Source: Phialocephala subalpina
Taxonomy: Eukaryota; Ascomycota; Leotiomycetes; Helotiales; Mollisiaceae
Assembly: GCA_900073065.1 (NCBI GenBank)
Contig: FJOG01000018.1
Coordinates: 862,079 to 926,078 of the forward strand
Direction of reading: 5' to 3'
Length of the DNA stretch: 64,000 bases
The position numbers and the translations under genes were made by a program. Within the stretch, counting starts at the first letter, position 1; each line of letters opens with the position of its first letter. The notes beneath the pieces are model-generated. The model was given only the letters and a program-made list of their open reading frames with translations. It was not told where the DNA came from and made no database searches. Positions 1 to 11,454 of this stretch are shown piece by piece.

Positions 1-399
1 CAATTTTCCCAACCATCGAGAGGAAAGCCCTTGGATGCTTCAATGAGTTCTTCTTGTGAGCATTTGAGGGCTTCGTCACGATCCACAAGGGGGAAAGGAT
101 GAATATATCCAACAGGTCTGTAAGCTGGCTTCGGCATAACTGCGTCAGGGGCCTTAGTGGATGGAGGCACTGAGCGAAAGTCGAATGGTGGGAATCTTAA
201 GTCAGGGTCCTGGATGTATTTGTCGATGCATTGCTGAATCGTTGGGAAGATCTCTCTCACGTCTCTTGTTGCTGTTGAGGCGCTTATCTCGCTTTAGCCC
301 TCGTTCAATCAACATGCATTGACGCGATATACTTTGATTAGTCGATCTTGGCGAGGCAACTCCTGCTATGGTTGATTTCTGAGAATCTTGTTTGGCCAT
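1..399 (-). CDS. Hypothetical protein, N-terminal part (runs off the left edge)
   Basis: Two exons can be joined: 333..399 and <1..271, with a 61-nt GT-AG intron between (272..332). The start is the ATG at 399 (MAKQDSQ...). The first exon is Ser/Thr-rich and basic. After the splice the frame stays open to the window edge and reads as ordinary protein with a stretch of Asp, Pro and aromatic residues (IQDPDLRFPPFDF). I do not recognise the family, and no membrane segment or signal peptide is visible. Without the intron the 110-residue frame starting further upstream ends at a stop near 202, so the spliced model is preferred. The function is unknown and the 3' end lies outside the window. Confidence 0.5.
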
Positions 400-896
400 C
401 CTCGGGTGAGGAAGTGGGCGATAGGGAGAGCAATTTTTAGAGTGGAAAAGCTGGTCTTTATAGAGAGAAGTGTGCTTGATTGTGCATCTCTCAAAGCACA
501 TAACATTGAATAATACTTTCAGATAAGTCTTCATTCAGGGAAACAGCCATCATGGATGACTACAGAAGCAATAAGATGCTTTGAGGCACAGAGGCACCCC
601 ACCTTGTTTCTGCCTTCAAGTGGAAAGGTAGGACCCTTACCAGAGTAAGGCGTCAAGATGGATGATTGGGAGGGTGCTGGAGTTTGGTTTGAGGAAGACA
701 AGAAGCAGAGATTGCAAAGGCTTGGTGGGAATTAGACGGAACAGGAAAGTGTTCTGTGAGGGTGTGGGGTATCTGCGTAGGGAAGTAACAACAAATCGGA
801 TCCTTCTGATTCTGAAAACGATACTGTTCATTGAATGCGGGAGCTACAATGGAGCAGTAGCCCCTCCCCAAATCTTTCATTCCCTTTTCATTCCCT
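400..896. other. Intergenic spacer
   Basis: This spacer lies between the promoter of the partial unknown gene and the 3' end of the multi-CFEM gene. Short open frames occur on both strands but none has coherent composition, splice sites or a recognisable domain. I see no gene here. Confidence 0.5.
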
Positions 897-3800
897 TCAC
901 AAAACAAGAGCAACCAACATCGCGGCGCCCAAAATCCCTGCCCCGGCCTTGAATCTTCCAGCCGCACCCGTGAACTGAACAGGCGCCGAGGTAGTGGCAA
1001 CTTCTGTGCTGAGAGCCTTCGTGCTCGTCGTCACCGAACTTCCTTTTCCCCCATTTCCACCCCCACTTTGTTCTGCCGCCGCAGTCGACGAACTCCCAAT
1101 CCCACTCACAGCTCCACTTGACCCTGGCCCGCTTCCAATTCCAGATGAAGCAAGTCCCGTGCTCGAAGCTCCAACAGCATAACAGCTGGTAGTTGCCGCC
1201 GTAATTCCAGAATTAGCGCAAGAGCACACATCATTCGCAGCACTCAAGACGCTCGGAATTTGCGAGGCAGGACAGGATGTTGCCACACATGGAGTGACTG
1301 CAGAGGTGAGTGCTGCGACGTTAGCAGATGTGCATTGGCAGGCGTAGTCGGTGACTGAGCAACCGATCGCCGAGATGGCGGATGTGAAGCATGGTAGCTA
1401 TGATCAATGTCAGCCAAGTCTTCACTGATGAAGGGTTGATAATATGGAAGTGAAATGGTGATGGACAAAAGGGAAGGGGCGCACTTACGGCGCAAGATGG
1501 AATCTCAGCAGCTTTAGAATTGCAATCTGGCGTGCTGGCCGGCACTGAGACGCATGTCGTGGTACCTCCTGATGTTCCCAAGCCACTTCCTAAGCTCGGT
1601 GTTACGCTGGCACTTGATCCGGTTGACTTGGATCCAAGCGACCCACTCGATTCGGATGTACCACCTCCAGAGGAAGATCCTGATGAGCAGATTGTCCCTC
1701 CAGTCACCGGACTATTCGCGCAACTACAAACCGCATCGGTAGCGCTTAGTACGGCTGCGATCTCTGAAGCTGGACCTATTTAAAGTCAATGAGTGAATCT
1801 TGGAGAGATTGAGGGGTTCCATACAAGAAGTTGCCACGCAAGGCGAAACATCGGAAGTCAAAGTAGCCTTATTTGCTGCTGTACATTGACATGCGTAGTC
1901 CGAAATATCACACCCAATTTTCGCAATCGAAGTCGTTAAACAAGACAGGGCACATGAAGGGATTGCAGCTGCTTCACTGCTGCAGTCTGGTGTTGAGGCA
2001 GCGCTGGCTACGCACGTACTTGAAGATCCAACGACGCCAGCTGTACTGGTGGCCTTTGTGCCGCTGCCTACTCCAATTGATGTTGAGCCTGGAGATCCCG
2101 ATTCGGTAGAAGTAGGACAAGTACCTCCCACAGGACCCGAGTTTGCGCAGGAACAGACCGAATTGGCGGCAGCCAGAACAGCCGAAATTTCAGAAGCTGG
2201 ACAAGATGTGGCGACGCAGGGAGTTACATCTGAAGTGAGAAGTGCAACATTTGCAGTCGTGCATTGGCAAGCACTGATTGAGGTCAGCATTTGAGACTTC
2301 TCTCATGGGCGGCCTATCTTACTAGTCTGTGATACCACATCCAATGCTAGCTATCGAAGTCTCGAAGCATGAGAGTGCACATGATGGAATCGAAGCTGCC
2401 TCGCTTGAACAATCGGGCACCGTGCCAGCTGTGCAGGACCCGGTGGAGGAGCTGACAGGTGGCGAGGAAGTCGTCTTAACCGCCACCGTTGACGTGCTGG
2501 AGCTTTGAACGATCGTAGATGAGGAGCAAGTCCCCCCAACAGGTCCCGAATTCGCACAAGCACAGACGCTGTTAGCTGCAGTCAAGACAGCTTCGATCTC
2601 GGAGGCTGGGCATGAGGTTGCTACGCAAGGCGTCACATCGGAAGTGAGTAGAGCTACGTTGGCAGTCGTACACTGGCATGCACTAGACCAAAGTGAGTAA
2701 ATTGGAATAGAGGAAAGGGGGCAAAATGCGAAGCTTACTAGTCAGTAAGAGCACAACCAATACTCGTAATCGAAGTCTCGAAGCAAGAAATTGCGCAAGA
2801 CGGGATCGTTGCCGCTTCACTTGAACAATCAGGTGCCGTTCCAGCGGAGCAGGAGACCGAGGATGTGCTCGTAGGTAAATACGATGAGGTTTGGCTTGTT
2901 AGTTTTGATGTCGTTGTCCCGACGATACTGGAGCTCTCAAGAATTGTCGAGGATGAGCATGTCCCACCGACGGGCCCGGAATTGGCACAATCGCACACGG
3001 CGTTCGCAGCACTTAAAACCAGGGGTATGTCGGTCGAGTCGCATGATGAGATAACGCACGGAGTCACATCGGTCGTCAATAAAGCGTAATTTGCTGTGGT
3101 ACATTGGCAGGCGCTGGATAGGTGTTAGCATTCTTCCGGGAAACTTGAGATGAAAGGGGAGAGTTTGAGGGAATTGTAATTTGTGCTTACTAGTCAGTCA
3201 AACCACAGCCCACAGCTGCAATTGACGTCTCAAAGCAGGGAACAGCACATGCTGGGATCGAGGCAACTTCACTTGAGCAGTTTGGCGTTGCTACTGCCGA
3301 GCAAGAAACGGTGGTGCTTGTGGCTGAAGTTGAAGATGTTTTGGAAAGGCTTGTGGTCGTGGAAGAGCATGAGGTTGTTAGGCTTTCTGTCGATAGGATT
3401 GAGGTTGAGCTTGTAGCGCTCGTGGAGGAGCAGATTCCGGTGCTTGTAATTGAAGGCGAATTGGCGCATGCACAAATTGCATTGGCAGCTGATTGGATAG
3501 TGATGAGGTCAGACACAGGGCAATTTGCGATGACACAAGGTGTGACATCGCTTGTGATTGTCCCAATGTTCGTGGACGAGCATTGGCCTTGAAATCGTCA
3601 GAAGATTTATTTCCGAAGCGCGATGCGGGACACTTACAAGCGTAATCATCAATCGCGCAGCCAACGCTCGCTGCAGCAGTCGAGAAGCATGAAAGCTATG
3701 AGAACTGTCAGAATCTAGACCTGGAAAGAACAAATGTGTCCTAGCATACCGCACAACTGGGAATAGCAGCAGCCTCACTGCTACAATCTGGCGTGGTCAC

Positions 3801-5071
3801 CGCCGTACAGCCTGAAGTTGAAGATACCACGCTTCGTGTTGATGACGGCGTGCTTGTAGGTACCGATGATGGCGACGTTGATACCGAGGATGTCCTTGAC
3901 ACTGAGGAAGATTGTACGGAAGATCTGAAAAGGTCAGTAACTGATTCAATGACTACTATTGGTATTTTCCACGGGGGCGTGGACGTACGATAAGTTGGTT
4001 GAGGACACTACACTTGAAGAACTAGATGGTGTCACGGAGACACTAGAGGTCGTCGTCGCCGAAACACTGCTACATGGAGTCGTGGGGTTCGCCGAGACAC
4101 AAGAGCACAATGCACCAGCAGCGTTGAGGACATCAATTGCTGTAGTCCCAGAACATGCTCCAAGAACACAAGCCTGAGCAGAATTCTGAATTTCGGCCGA
4201 GCTGGAGCATTGGCACGCAAGGTCTGCCGAGTTGCATCCGACTGCGGAGCCTGCTGAGAGCAGACATGGTTGCCCACATGCGGGAATGGCTGCTTCCGAT
4301 GCCGCACATGGACTGGCTGCTGAGCAGCTTCCTGTGGCAGTTGATGAAACAACTGGAGAAGAAGTGATTGGCCCCGTGCTGGTGGAACTTGACGACAGGA
4401 GACTTGAACTTGTGCTAGAGGTATCTGAAATGGACACCACGGAGCTGGAGCTAGATGACGGGCTCTGAACTTCTGACGTGGTGGACAATGATGTACTTGA
4501 AGGGATCGAGGTCGTTGAAGAGGGGATGCTACTGGTCACTGAGCTGACCGGCGTCACAGAAGAGCTAGAAGAAGTGACAGAAACCGATGAAGTCGTCGTT
4601 ACACTTCCTGAAACGGTCGTTGAAGTCACAGCTGTAGCGGAAGTGATGCATTTACAGACCGCTCCCGCAGAAGCTTTGGCGGACAATGCCGTCAGCAAGC
4701 CGCAGGCACTGGTAGCACACGGTAATGCTGCGATCACAATCGAATTTGACACAGCTGGTACGCACTGAGAGCATATTAGAAACGTCTCACACAGGGGTGC
4801 TATGAATATTCGAATGTCCTAGCTTTCAAGGACAATGGGGGAGAATTCTGGGCTTACCTGGCAAGAGTAGTCATCTGTAGCACATCCTAGAGATGTTGCT
4901 GCTGCGGCAATACAGGCGCTCTAAAAGAAATTAACAGGTTGACAGCTCATATTCGCGGGGAAGTGTACTCACGGCACAGGAAGGCACCAAAGTAGCGAGT
5001 GCAGTACATGAACTCTGAGCTGTAGCATAACCAGCGAAGCTTGCCATACACAGGACCGTACTGAACTTCAT
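897..5071 (-). CDS. Giant GPI-anchored cell-surface protein with eight tandem CFEM domains
   Basis: Eleven exons join in phase to a 1,179-residue protein: 4973..5071, 4858..4920, 3989..4764, 3750..3924, 3638..3695, 3191..3587, 2739..3113, 2323..2682, 1825..2273, 1489..1775, 897..1397. It has a signal peptide (MKFSTVLCMASFAGYATAQ), then CFEM domains at about residues 22-93, 201-276, 352-431, 486-565, 611-690, 731-810, 855-936 and 992-1073, separated by Ser/Thr-rich linkers. A hydrophobic tail (ILGAAMLVALVL) looks like a GPI signal. Every repeat keeps the D-x-x-C-x-C core (for example TDYACQC); in Candida CFEM proteins this Asp is the axial haem-iron ligand. Known roles of the family are haem/iron capture, adhesion and host interaction. 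Here the role is inferred: a wall-bound haem relay or adhesin. Repeats 4-6 share identical intron positions, pointing to exon duplication. Confidence 0.93.
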
Positions 5072-5186
5072 TTTCGTGACAGAAAAAATAAGCACTGGTA
5101 CCTAGAGACTCCGTCAATGTTCCTGAGCTTGCCAAACTCACAAAAATGTTTCTCGGTCCTCAATCATATACTCACCGAGATCTGCT

Positions 5187-6902
5187 TCAATGCAGGGTCT
5201 CCCTAGGCCTCGGTATTCTCCACAGAAGCTCCATAGAAACTCTTCGCATGACCTGCGATTCAGCCAATCTCTTCATGACTAGGAGGAAGCAATGATCTAC
5301 ATGCAGCTCTTGGGCTTTCCGGAGATGGAAATGGATAATGTTGGAGAGCAGATGTAACCAAGTTCTTGCGGGTATACTGGGGAAGCTCAGTCGATGCAAG
5401 GATAGAGAATATAGGAAAGAGGTATCAACGTCCGAGATGCGTAGGATCATGGCAGTATACTAGTCACAAATTCATTCAAAGCGGGAGTGACGCCGAAGTT
5501 ACAGGGATATAATCGTTGCATGGTGGCGGGGAGGGCTCTGGCGGGAAGAAAAGGATGTTGGTTCTCTTTCACGAAGAACTCCATTCTCGGCTGACTTGCA
5601 TGTGATTCTTTCGTGAACATATGTCCTAGAACCAGCAAGTAGCAGTCTAGGAGAGACAGAAGGTCTTGAGAGATGCGCAGGCTAGAAGCCACAACCCACA
5701 GGGTCCACCAATAGCTGCTGTTGTTCCCTTTGATCTTAGATCTCGGTACTGGGCCGGATCTACAGTGACGAAGACAAGCTCGCCATTTCCCCAGAAAATG
5801 ACATTAGATGGCAATTCCCAGCTCGTTGGAGATCTGGAAATGATTGTCATATGCAACGGAGAGACGTTTCTATGAACCTCGGCGCTCTGGATGGCTTTGT
5901 CGGCGATGAAAGCTCTTTTTGGTCAACATGGTCCCCCAATCGTACATTAACCTTGCCCGAGAAGCTGAACGGGGAATCGTTCCCGAGGTACCTTGCCTCA
6001 CAGAACGGAAACGGTCAGGAACAAGACTAGTGGACTGTGGGGAAATAAGAAAGAATGAATTTAAGCATACAAGGCAGGGATTGATATGCGGGGTTGACAC
6101 TAGCCAGGGCTGTACTCAGGTCTCAATTGAGATATTCCGCCGCACCAGATGTGACCATTCTGCGGAATCACAACGCACAGGAACGGCGCAGAATATGACT
6201 TCTTCTCATGGTCTTCCGATCATGTGCAATTCGAGAAATATGTTGATGGGATGCATCCTCGTGGCTTCGTTGAGAAGGAGCGAGAAGGAGAAGAAATGAC
6301 CTCGAGCGTGAACTTAAACCTAGATGGCAGCCGCAAACTTGCTCGAAGTCAACACGGCAACTCATCGAACAGATAATACCTCTCGAGGAGTTGATAGGCA
6401 CACTTTCGAGAGCATCGCGTCCCTCGGATTCGCGAATTCGGGACGGCATCCCCAGGGCATCCGGAGCATATTGAGGCCCGACGGTGTGGTGGGAAGGGAA
6501 GAATGGAGTTCACATGATGTCAGTAAGCAGCTTTTGTGGAAGAGTAGATTTTATTGCTTGGTTTTCGAATGGATTCATCGCGATTCTAGCTGTAGCTTCG
6601 TAGAAGCAGTCGGCGTCATGTGTGATCGCGAGACTGTCGAAGTGAGACCTGGCCGCGCCAGCGAAAGATGCGAGGGCTTGGAGAGTTCTGCTGAGTTGGT
6701 CGCAATGTTGTAAGAACCGACCAGGAGGAGAAATGGAGCCTTTGTGGAGAGGGAGGTCCTGTTGAGGTGATGGGGAGGAAAGTTTGACGCGTCGAGAAGA
6801 GACAAAAGCGAAGGGGGGATTGCCTCTCAGTCGGAGAAAAAAGTTGCCGACTTTGACACAGAGTGCACAATTTGATGAATCCGAAATCCTGTCAACAACC
6901 AA
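5187..6902 (-). other. Unresolved minus-strand coding fragments
   Basis: Several minus-strand stretches have protein-like composition but do not join into one credible gene. They are 6510..6902 (starts MVVDRISDSSN, ends at a stop after LLTDIM), 6168..6449, 5870..6060 after a good acceptor (pyrimidine tract then CAG at about 6036-6034), 5647..5910 and 5447..5760 (ends FVTSILP). Adjacent pieces lie in different frames without obvious donors. This could be one multi-intron gene of unknown family or a decaying gene. No known domain is recognised. Confidence 0.25.
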
Positions 6903-7279
6903 CTAATATTTCGCTCGAGATTCTTTGATGCAGAGCTTGAGCAGCTTCTCGACAAATATATTTTCAAAGTTTTATGAGTTTTGGATTGTGAGCGAGGGAG
7001 GAGTGTAGAGTTGAGCGAGCGAGGGTTTAGTGTTCTCGCGTTTAAAATCGCCCACTTATTTCTCCAGCTGAGAGTTTACTCCCCTATGAAACATCCGGAG
7101 TTAACAAGTGCCGGGGATACAGCCGGATCCGACGCTTCTTCCCGTTTTGCTCCTGTTGCATTTGTACGTCAAAGCGACAGCACCCTCAACCCTTTAGAAA
7201 TCTACATCCTCTTCTCATCCGACTCACCCCTCACTTTCCAGATCACTTCTTGGAGTCAAAGCAACGTCCTCTTCGAAAA
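6903..7279. other. Upstream region of the RNase H-like gene
   Basis: Probable divergent promoter region between the unresolved minus-strand fragments and the RNase H-like gene. A plus-strand open frame from 6981 overlaps the start of that gene in another frame and has no supporting features. I see nothing else. Confidence 0.4.
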
Positions 7280-8355
7280 ATGTCTCTCCCGCAACCACCC
7301 AAGAAGCTGATAGACTACCTGCCAAACGGCAAGACAGTCTGTTTCGATCATCACCTGAGGCGATACGGTATCTGCTGGGTCGATTTCACTTATGGCGAGT
7401 CCGATGAAGATGATCCTTACCATATCGACTATCAAGACGATAGCGATGAAGTCGCGTCCGGCGATGAAGAAGAGGACGACGAGGATGATGGAAATGATGA
7501 AGAGGATGATCGTGTGTTTGTGTTGAGAGGCGGCGTGGCGAGATTCATGCCTCAATGGGACCACCAAGTCCTAGGCGCGGGAAACGCCTTTCAAATCAAG
7601 ATGGAGTACGACAATCCTCCAAAACCACTGCCACGTTCCGAAAGTCACTACCTATCACTGCCCAATTTGTCAGCTTAGGTAGCTGATTGGACACGTTGGT
7701 GGTGAAGCAGCAGCTAAAGATCATCCATCTCATCACGTATCTTCTCACATCTACTCTGGTACACGTCGATCGCTGCTTGTCTTCACCGATGGCGCTTGCT
7801 CTGGCAATGGCACTCCGGCCGTGCGAGGTGGACTGAGTGTCTACTCGGCCCCGGATCCAAGTTCAGCTTTGTAGAACGCCTTATGGGAGTTCAGACTAAA
7901 GCCGAACTCGCAACTGCTGCTCGATCCTTGGAGGCTGTTCGTGCCAAGATCCTTCTCGAACGTCGCATCATGGTCACAGGAGCCAAGGGTAGCAATGATC
8001 CTCGTACAGTGAAGAATAGCATGAATCTGAGACTTGTCCTTGTCACTAACTCGAGTAAGTTACCACTCAAGTTGACCGTACTTTTGAGCTTCTTTCTACG
8101 TCCACCTTGCTGATTCCCTGATTTCCAGGCTATATCGTCGAAGGCATGTGCCGACACTGCTCGAATTGGAAGGAGAACAATCAAGGTGCTCTTGTCAACA
8201 AAGCTGGCAAAGCTACCGAAAATTCTGAGGGGTTCTTGCGACTGCGGGGTGAAGTTAAGAAGTTGAGCAGGGCCGGAGTCCATGTTGCTTACTATCTCGT
8301 TGTAAGGGAGGAAAACAAGGACGCCAACATACTTGCTAAGGGAAGTATCGCTTGA
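7280..8355 (+). pseudogene. RNase H-like gene, frameshifted and with altered catalytic residues
   Basis: The N-terminal part (MSLPQPPKK..., with IDYLPNGKTVC and ICWVDF) matches the leader common to fungal RNase H-like proteins and is followed by an acidic stretch. A likely intron (donor near 7646, acceptor near 7715) leads to the RNase H fold: FTDGACSGNG (first catalytic Asp), GVQTKAEL (catalytic Glu) and VTNSSYIVEG split by a clean intron at 8055..8128. The end is ENKDANILAKGSIA. The frame changes by one base near 7843-7846, between GGLSVY and GPGSKFSF. In addition the usual Asp of VTDS is Asn and the last catalytic Asp (normally AD before hxLA) is Asn. The frameshift plus two Asp-to-Asn changes suggest a non-functional copy. 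If the frameshift is a sequencing error, it would be a pseudoenzyme. Confidence 0.75.
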
Positions 8356-9973
8356 AGGTTCTAAGGGGACACGGCAGTGCAGAACACACGAGGAGGCAAA
8401 AAGGGGGAGGCGTTATGGGAAACAGAGACCCATCTCTTGTACTTTGCCGAGGTGCATTGCTCGCTTGTCCTTCTTTAAAAGCTATTTCCAAATCAAATGG
8501 AGAGATGAGACTTAGCATTTTGGAAGCCGAAGAAGTGATTCACGAGGGGGGCGTCTGTTAGCAGTCAGGCGAGTCTTAGCCGCTCAGCTTCACACACGTC
8601 CGACCCCAAAAACAAAAAGAAAAAGAATTCAGCAATTCTTGGACCTCTCTATAGTTAAGCCCTGCAAAGAAAAGAACCCCAATGTATACTTCAAAAAGAA
8701 AATCTACGGGGGCGATCTACGAGAGGGATGATTCTACAAGGGGTGATTTATTGGGGGAAGGAGTCGACTTACATGTCCACTTTTCAGCAGGGACGCTCCT
8801 TTATACTGAGGTTCTCTCAGTACAAGATCTTAGCTATCTCACCAATCCTATTTACTCTATTCCTAGAAGCCGATTACAGCGTCCGGGATAGGGACCTACT
8901 GCTCTTGCTTAATCGCCATTCAATGCTGCTCGGTTGTTAAACCTAACCAGATATGAATGCGTTCGGTGTAGAGTCTTATGTTTCGGCTTGTACTAAATAA
9001 ATGCTTATTTAAATCTATACGACCTTTTGTCGGTAGGAGTAGTGGGCTGGCTATTACACTAACCGAGAAGACGTGTTCACGTGAATTATCACCACAATCA
9101 CTTCATCAGGATGGACAACAATCGTATGGAAAGCCATACATTATTACATCGGCACGAAACAGATTCACTCGGTTTCTTCGCATCTGATCAATGTGCCAAC
9201 CATCGATAATCTACTCACCGACATCTCTGACTTCAAGTCTGGGGTCAGGAGTTTGGTTGAAGGTTGTTGTTTGTTTGTCTTTGAGTTGAGCTCGAGTTCA
9301 GAAAAAGTTAAAAGTACTGAAGAATAATATTCGATAAAGGTAAAAACAGCCTTGAATTATATAAACACAAAATTGATGTTTCGTCGAATCATAAACTAGA
9401 CTTGCTTACCTTCAATTAAGGCCGTTCAATCGATCATATTTAGGAAGTTGACACTCGTTCGACTCTGTTGAATTTTGAACGGAATCACACTCACACCAAA
9501 GAATCATACTTTCAAAAAGGCGAGACATCCATTGACAATTACTTTTTTTCTATAAAGCGAAGTATCTTCGGTCATGGAAATGCCTTCGAGCATGCGGCAC
9601 ACGTGACTTGCACCAGTTTTCATTATACCTCGAGATCATCACCTCGCATTACTCCTTCTCCATCTTAGAACGATCTCATCCAACAAGTGTAAGCTTGGCA
9701 TCAAAGATACTTTTAATATATCTCTTGAAACAATGAAGTTCTTCAAATAGGGGGGGCATTGCGAACACGCCAAGACACTCGCTTCCATCCAGCCTTGGCA
9801 ACACGAAGATCTAGCTTGAATGCGGTTAAGTATTAGCTGCCAACTTTTTAACGTGATGTCGTAGGTGCACGCCAATCATCTCCTTCATAGATAAGGGGCT
9901 ATTGGAAGCTTCGATGAAGACATCGCCATGCCATCAATCTCAATGCACTCGACGATGATAAATTCGCCCAAAG
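8356..9973. other. Intergenic region without recognisable genes
   Basis: About 1.6 kb with only short frames on either strand. None shows a domain, consistent composition or convincing introns. The stretch 9290-9560 is AT-rich. Confidence 0.5.
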
Positions 9974-11454
9974 ATGAGAGTCCTTGATCAACCCCGGGCC
10001 TCTCTTAAGCAGCCACGGCCTAACAACAGTCTCTCCCGCACGATAATTGCAACCACACTGGGCTTTTTTGCGTCTCTTTGCATGGCAACCTTAATCTTCA
10101 CGACCTACAAATCAGTCTTCACACTCCTTGTCGCTTTTCCCGTCAACTACGACCACCACCTCCCTCTCGAAGCATCCAAGATAGAAGATCTTGGTTTCGT
10201 CACGGACCCTGTCTTGAATGACGGCGGGATCTATCAGGATGGGGGAGGCGGCGCTACCCAGAACGGATATCATGTTCAAATTTTCGCTGATTCGGCTACC
10301 AACAAGAGTGGTTTTAACTTTGTGCATAATTCTGTTGCTTATTTCGGATATGTACGGAATCTCTAGTCTCGAGATATCTTGGGAAGGATGGATGGCTAAC
10401 AGTGCGTTTAGAGAGCCCCTCGCAACCCCTTGAATTTATACCAGTTTGGCATGAAAGGTCTGGAGGGCAAGGCCGCTTTCAGCGGCGTCGTTCCTGTCGG
10501 CCCTGAAGGCAATGAGACTGATGTTGGACCTATTTTTGCCATTTGGAGTAAGTGTTCATGGAAAAAGTTACCCCGCCCTTCCTGGCTTCAATTCGAAGGA
10601 ACTCTGCAATTCCTTCTCGCAAGCTTACGTAAGTATTGTGGTATATTTATGACGGAGCTTAAATTTCAAGACTACATACAGAGGCGGGGTATGCACGTAC
10701 AAAATTTACCCCGCATCTGTATCTACTTTGGACAATTGTTACCCTCGATTTGGAGAGGATGCATTTGAAAGCATCTCAAATTCAATTTCTGCAAGCTCTA
10801 CATCCTCTGCAAAGTCCACTGACACCCACCCCTCCACAGTACGGAACATTTGCCTTAGAAGCCAAGCCCGACGGCTACCTCTACCTTTACGGCTCCGACG
10901 TAACCGGAATAAAACTAGCAAGAACACCCAGCGCCCAATCCAGCATCGCAGACCGCAACCAGTACACCTATTTCAATTCCGCCACCAAAACATGGCAAAA
11001 AGACCCACATACCAAAAACGACAAAACGGGAAATATCATTACTTGGAGTAGAGAGGGTCCCAAAGGAAATGGGACGAGGGTAGGTCCCAATGTGGGTGAT
11101 GTTTGGTATGATAATTACCATAAGACGACGGTTATGTTGTGGAATGATGCGGGGATTGATGCGACATTTTGGTTTAGGTATGTGGTTCCTTATTGATGTA
11201 AGGTTAAATTGTTTCAAAGACTGATCAATACCATGTCTAGTTATGCGAAGACGAGCCAGGTAGAAGGGCCCTGGAGCGAGCCCGTACCAATCTGGACGCC
11301 ACCAATTCCCCCACAATGTTCCTTCTTCCCCGAACTCAATTTTAATTACCAAGGCCATGCGCATCCGGGCTGGGATCCGACGGGGAAGACGCTTTTGATT
11401 AGCTATGCTAGCTGTGCTAACTTTGTCAGTATGGCGAGGATTACCTGGGCGTAG
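9974..11454 (+). CDS. DUF4185-like membrane-anchored or secreted protein
   Basis: The N-terminus has a basic stretch then a hydrophobic segment (about residues 24-52), fitting a signal anchor. The body shows blocks typical of fungal DUF4185 proteins: FVTDPVLNDGGIYQDGG, NLYQFGMKG, ETDVGPIFAIW, YGTFALEAKPDGYLYLYGSD, then FWFSYAKTSQVEGPWSEP and QGHAHPGWDPTGKTLLISY, ending ITWA. Two introns are clear: 10352..10411 and 11178..11240. The stretch 10548-10840 should hold one or more further introns, but several alternatives keep phase and none reproduces the family consensus, so this part of the model is open. Family members are predicted five-bladed propeller-like, often extracellular, with no firmly assigned reaction. 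No neighbour suggests a pathway. Confidence 0.6.

Noticed and set aside
3959..4768. Long open frames on the plus strand within the CFEM gene
   Set aside because: They are antisense to the Ser/Thr-rich linkers and CFEM domains, are rich in Val/Glu from reverse-complement Ser/Thr codons, and have no domain.
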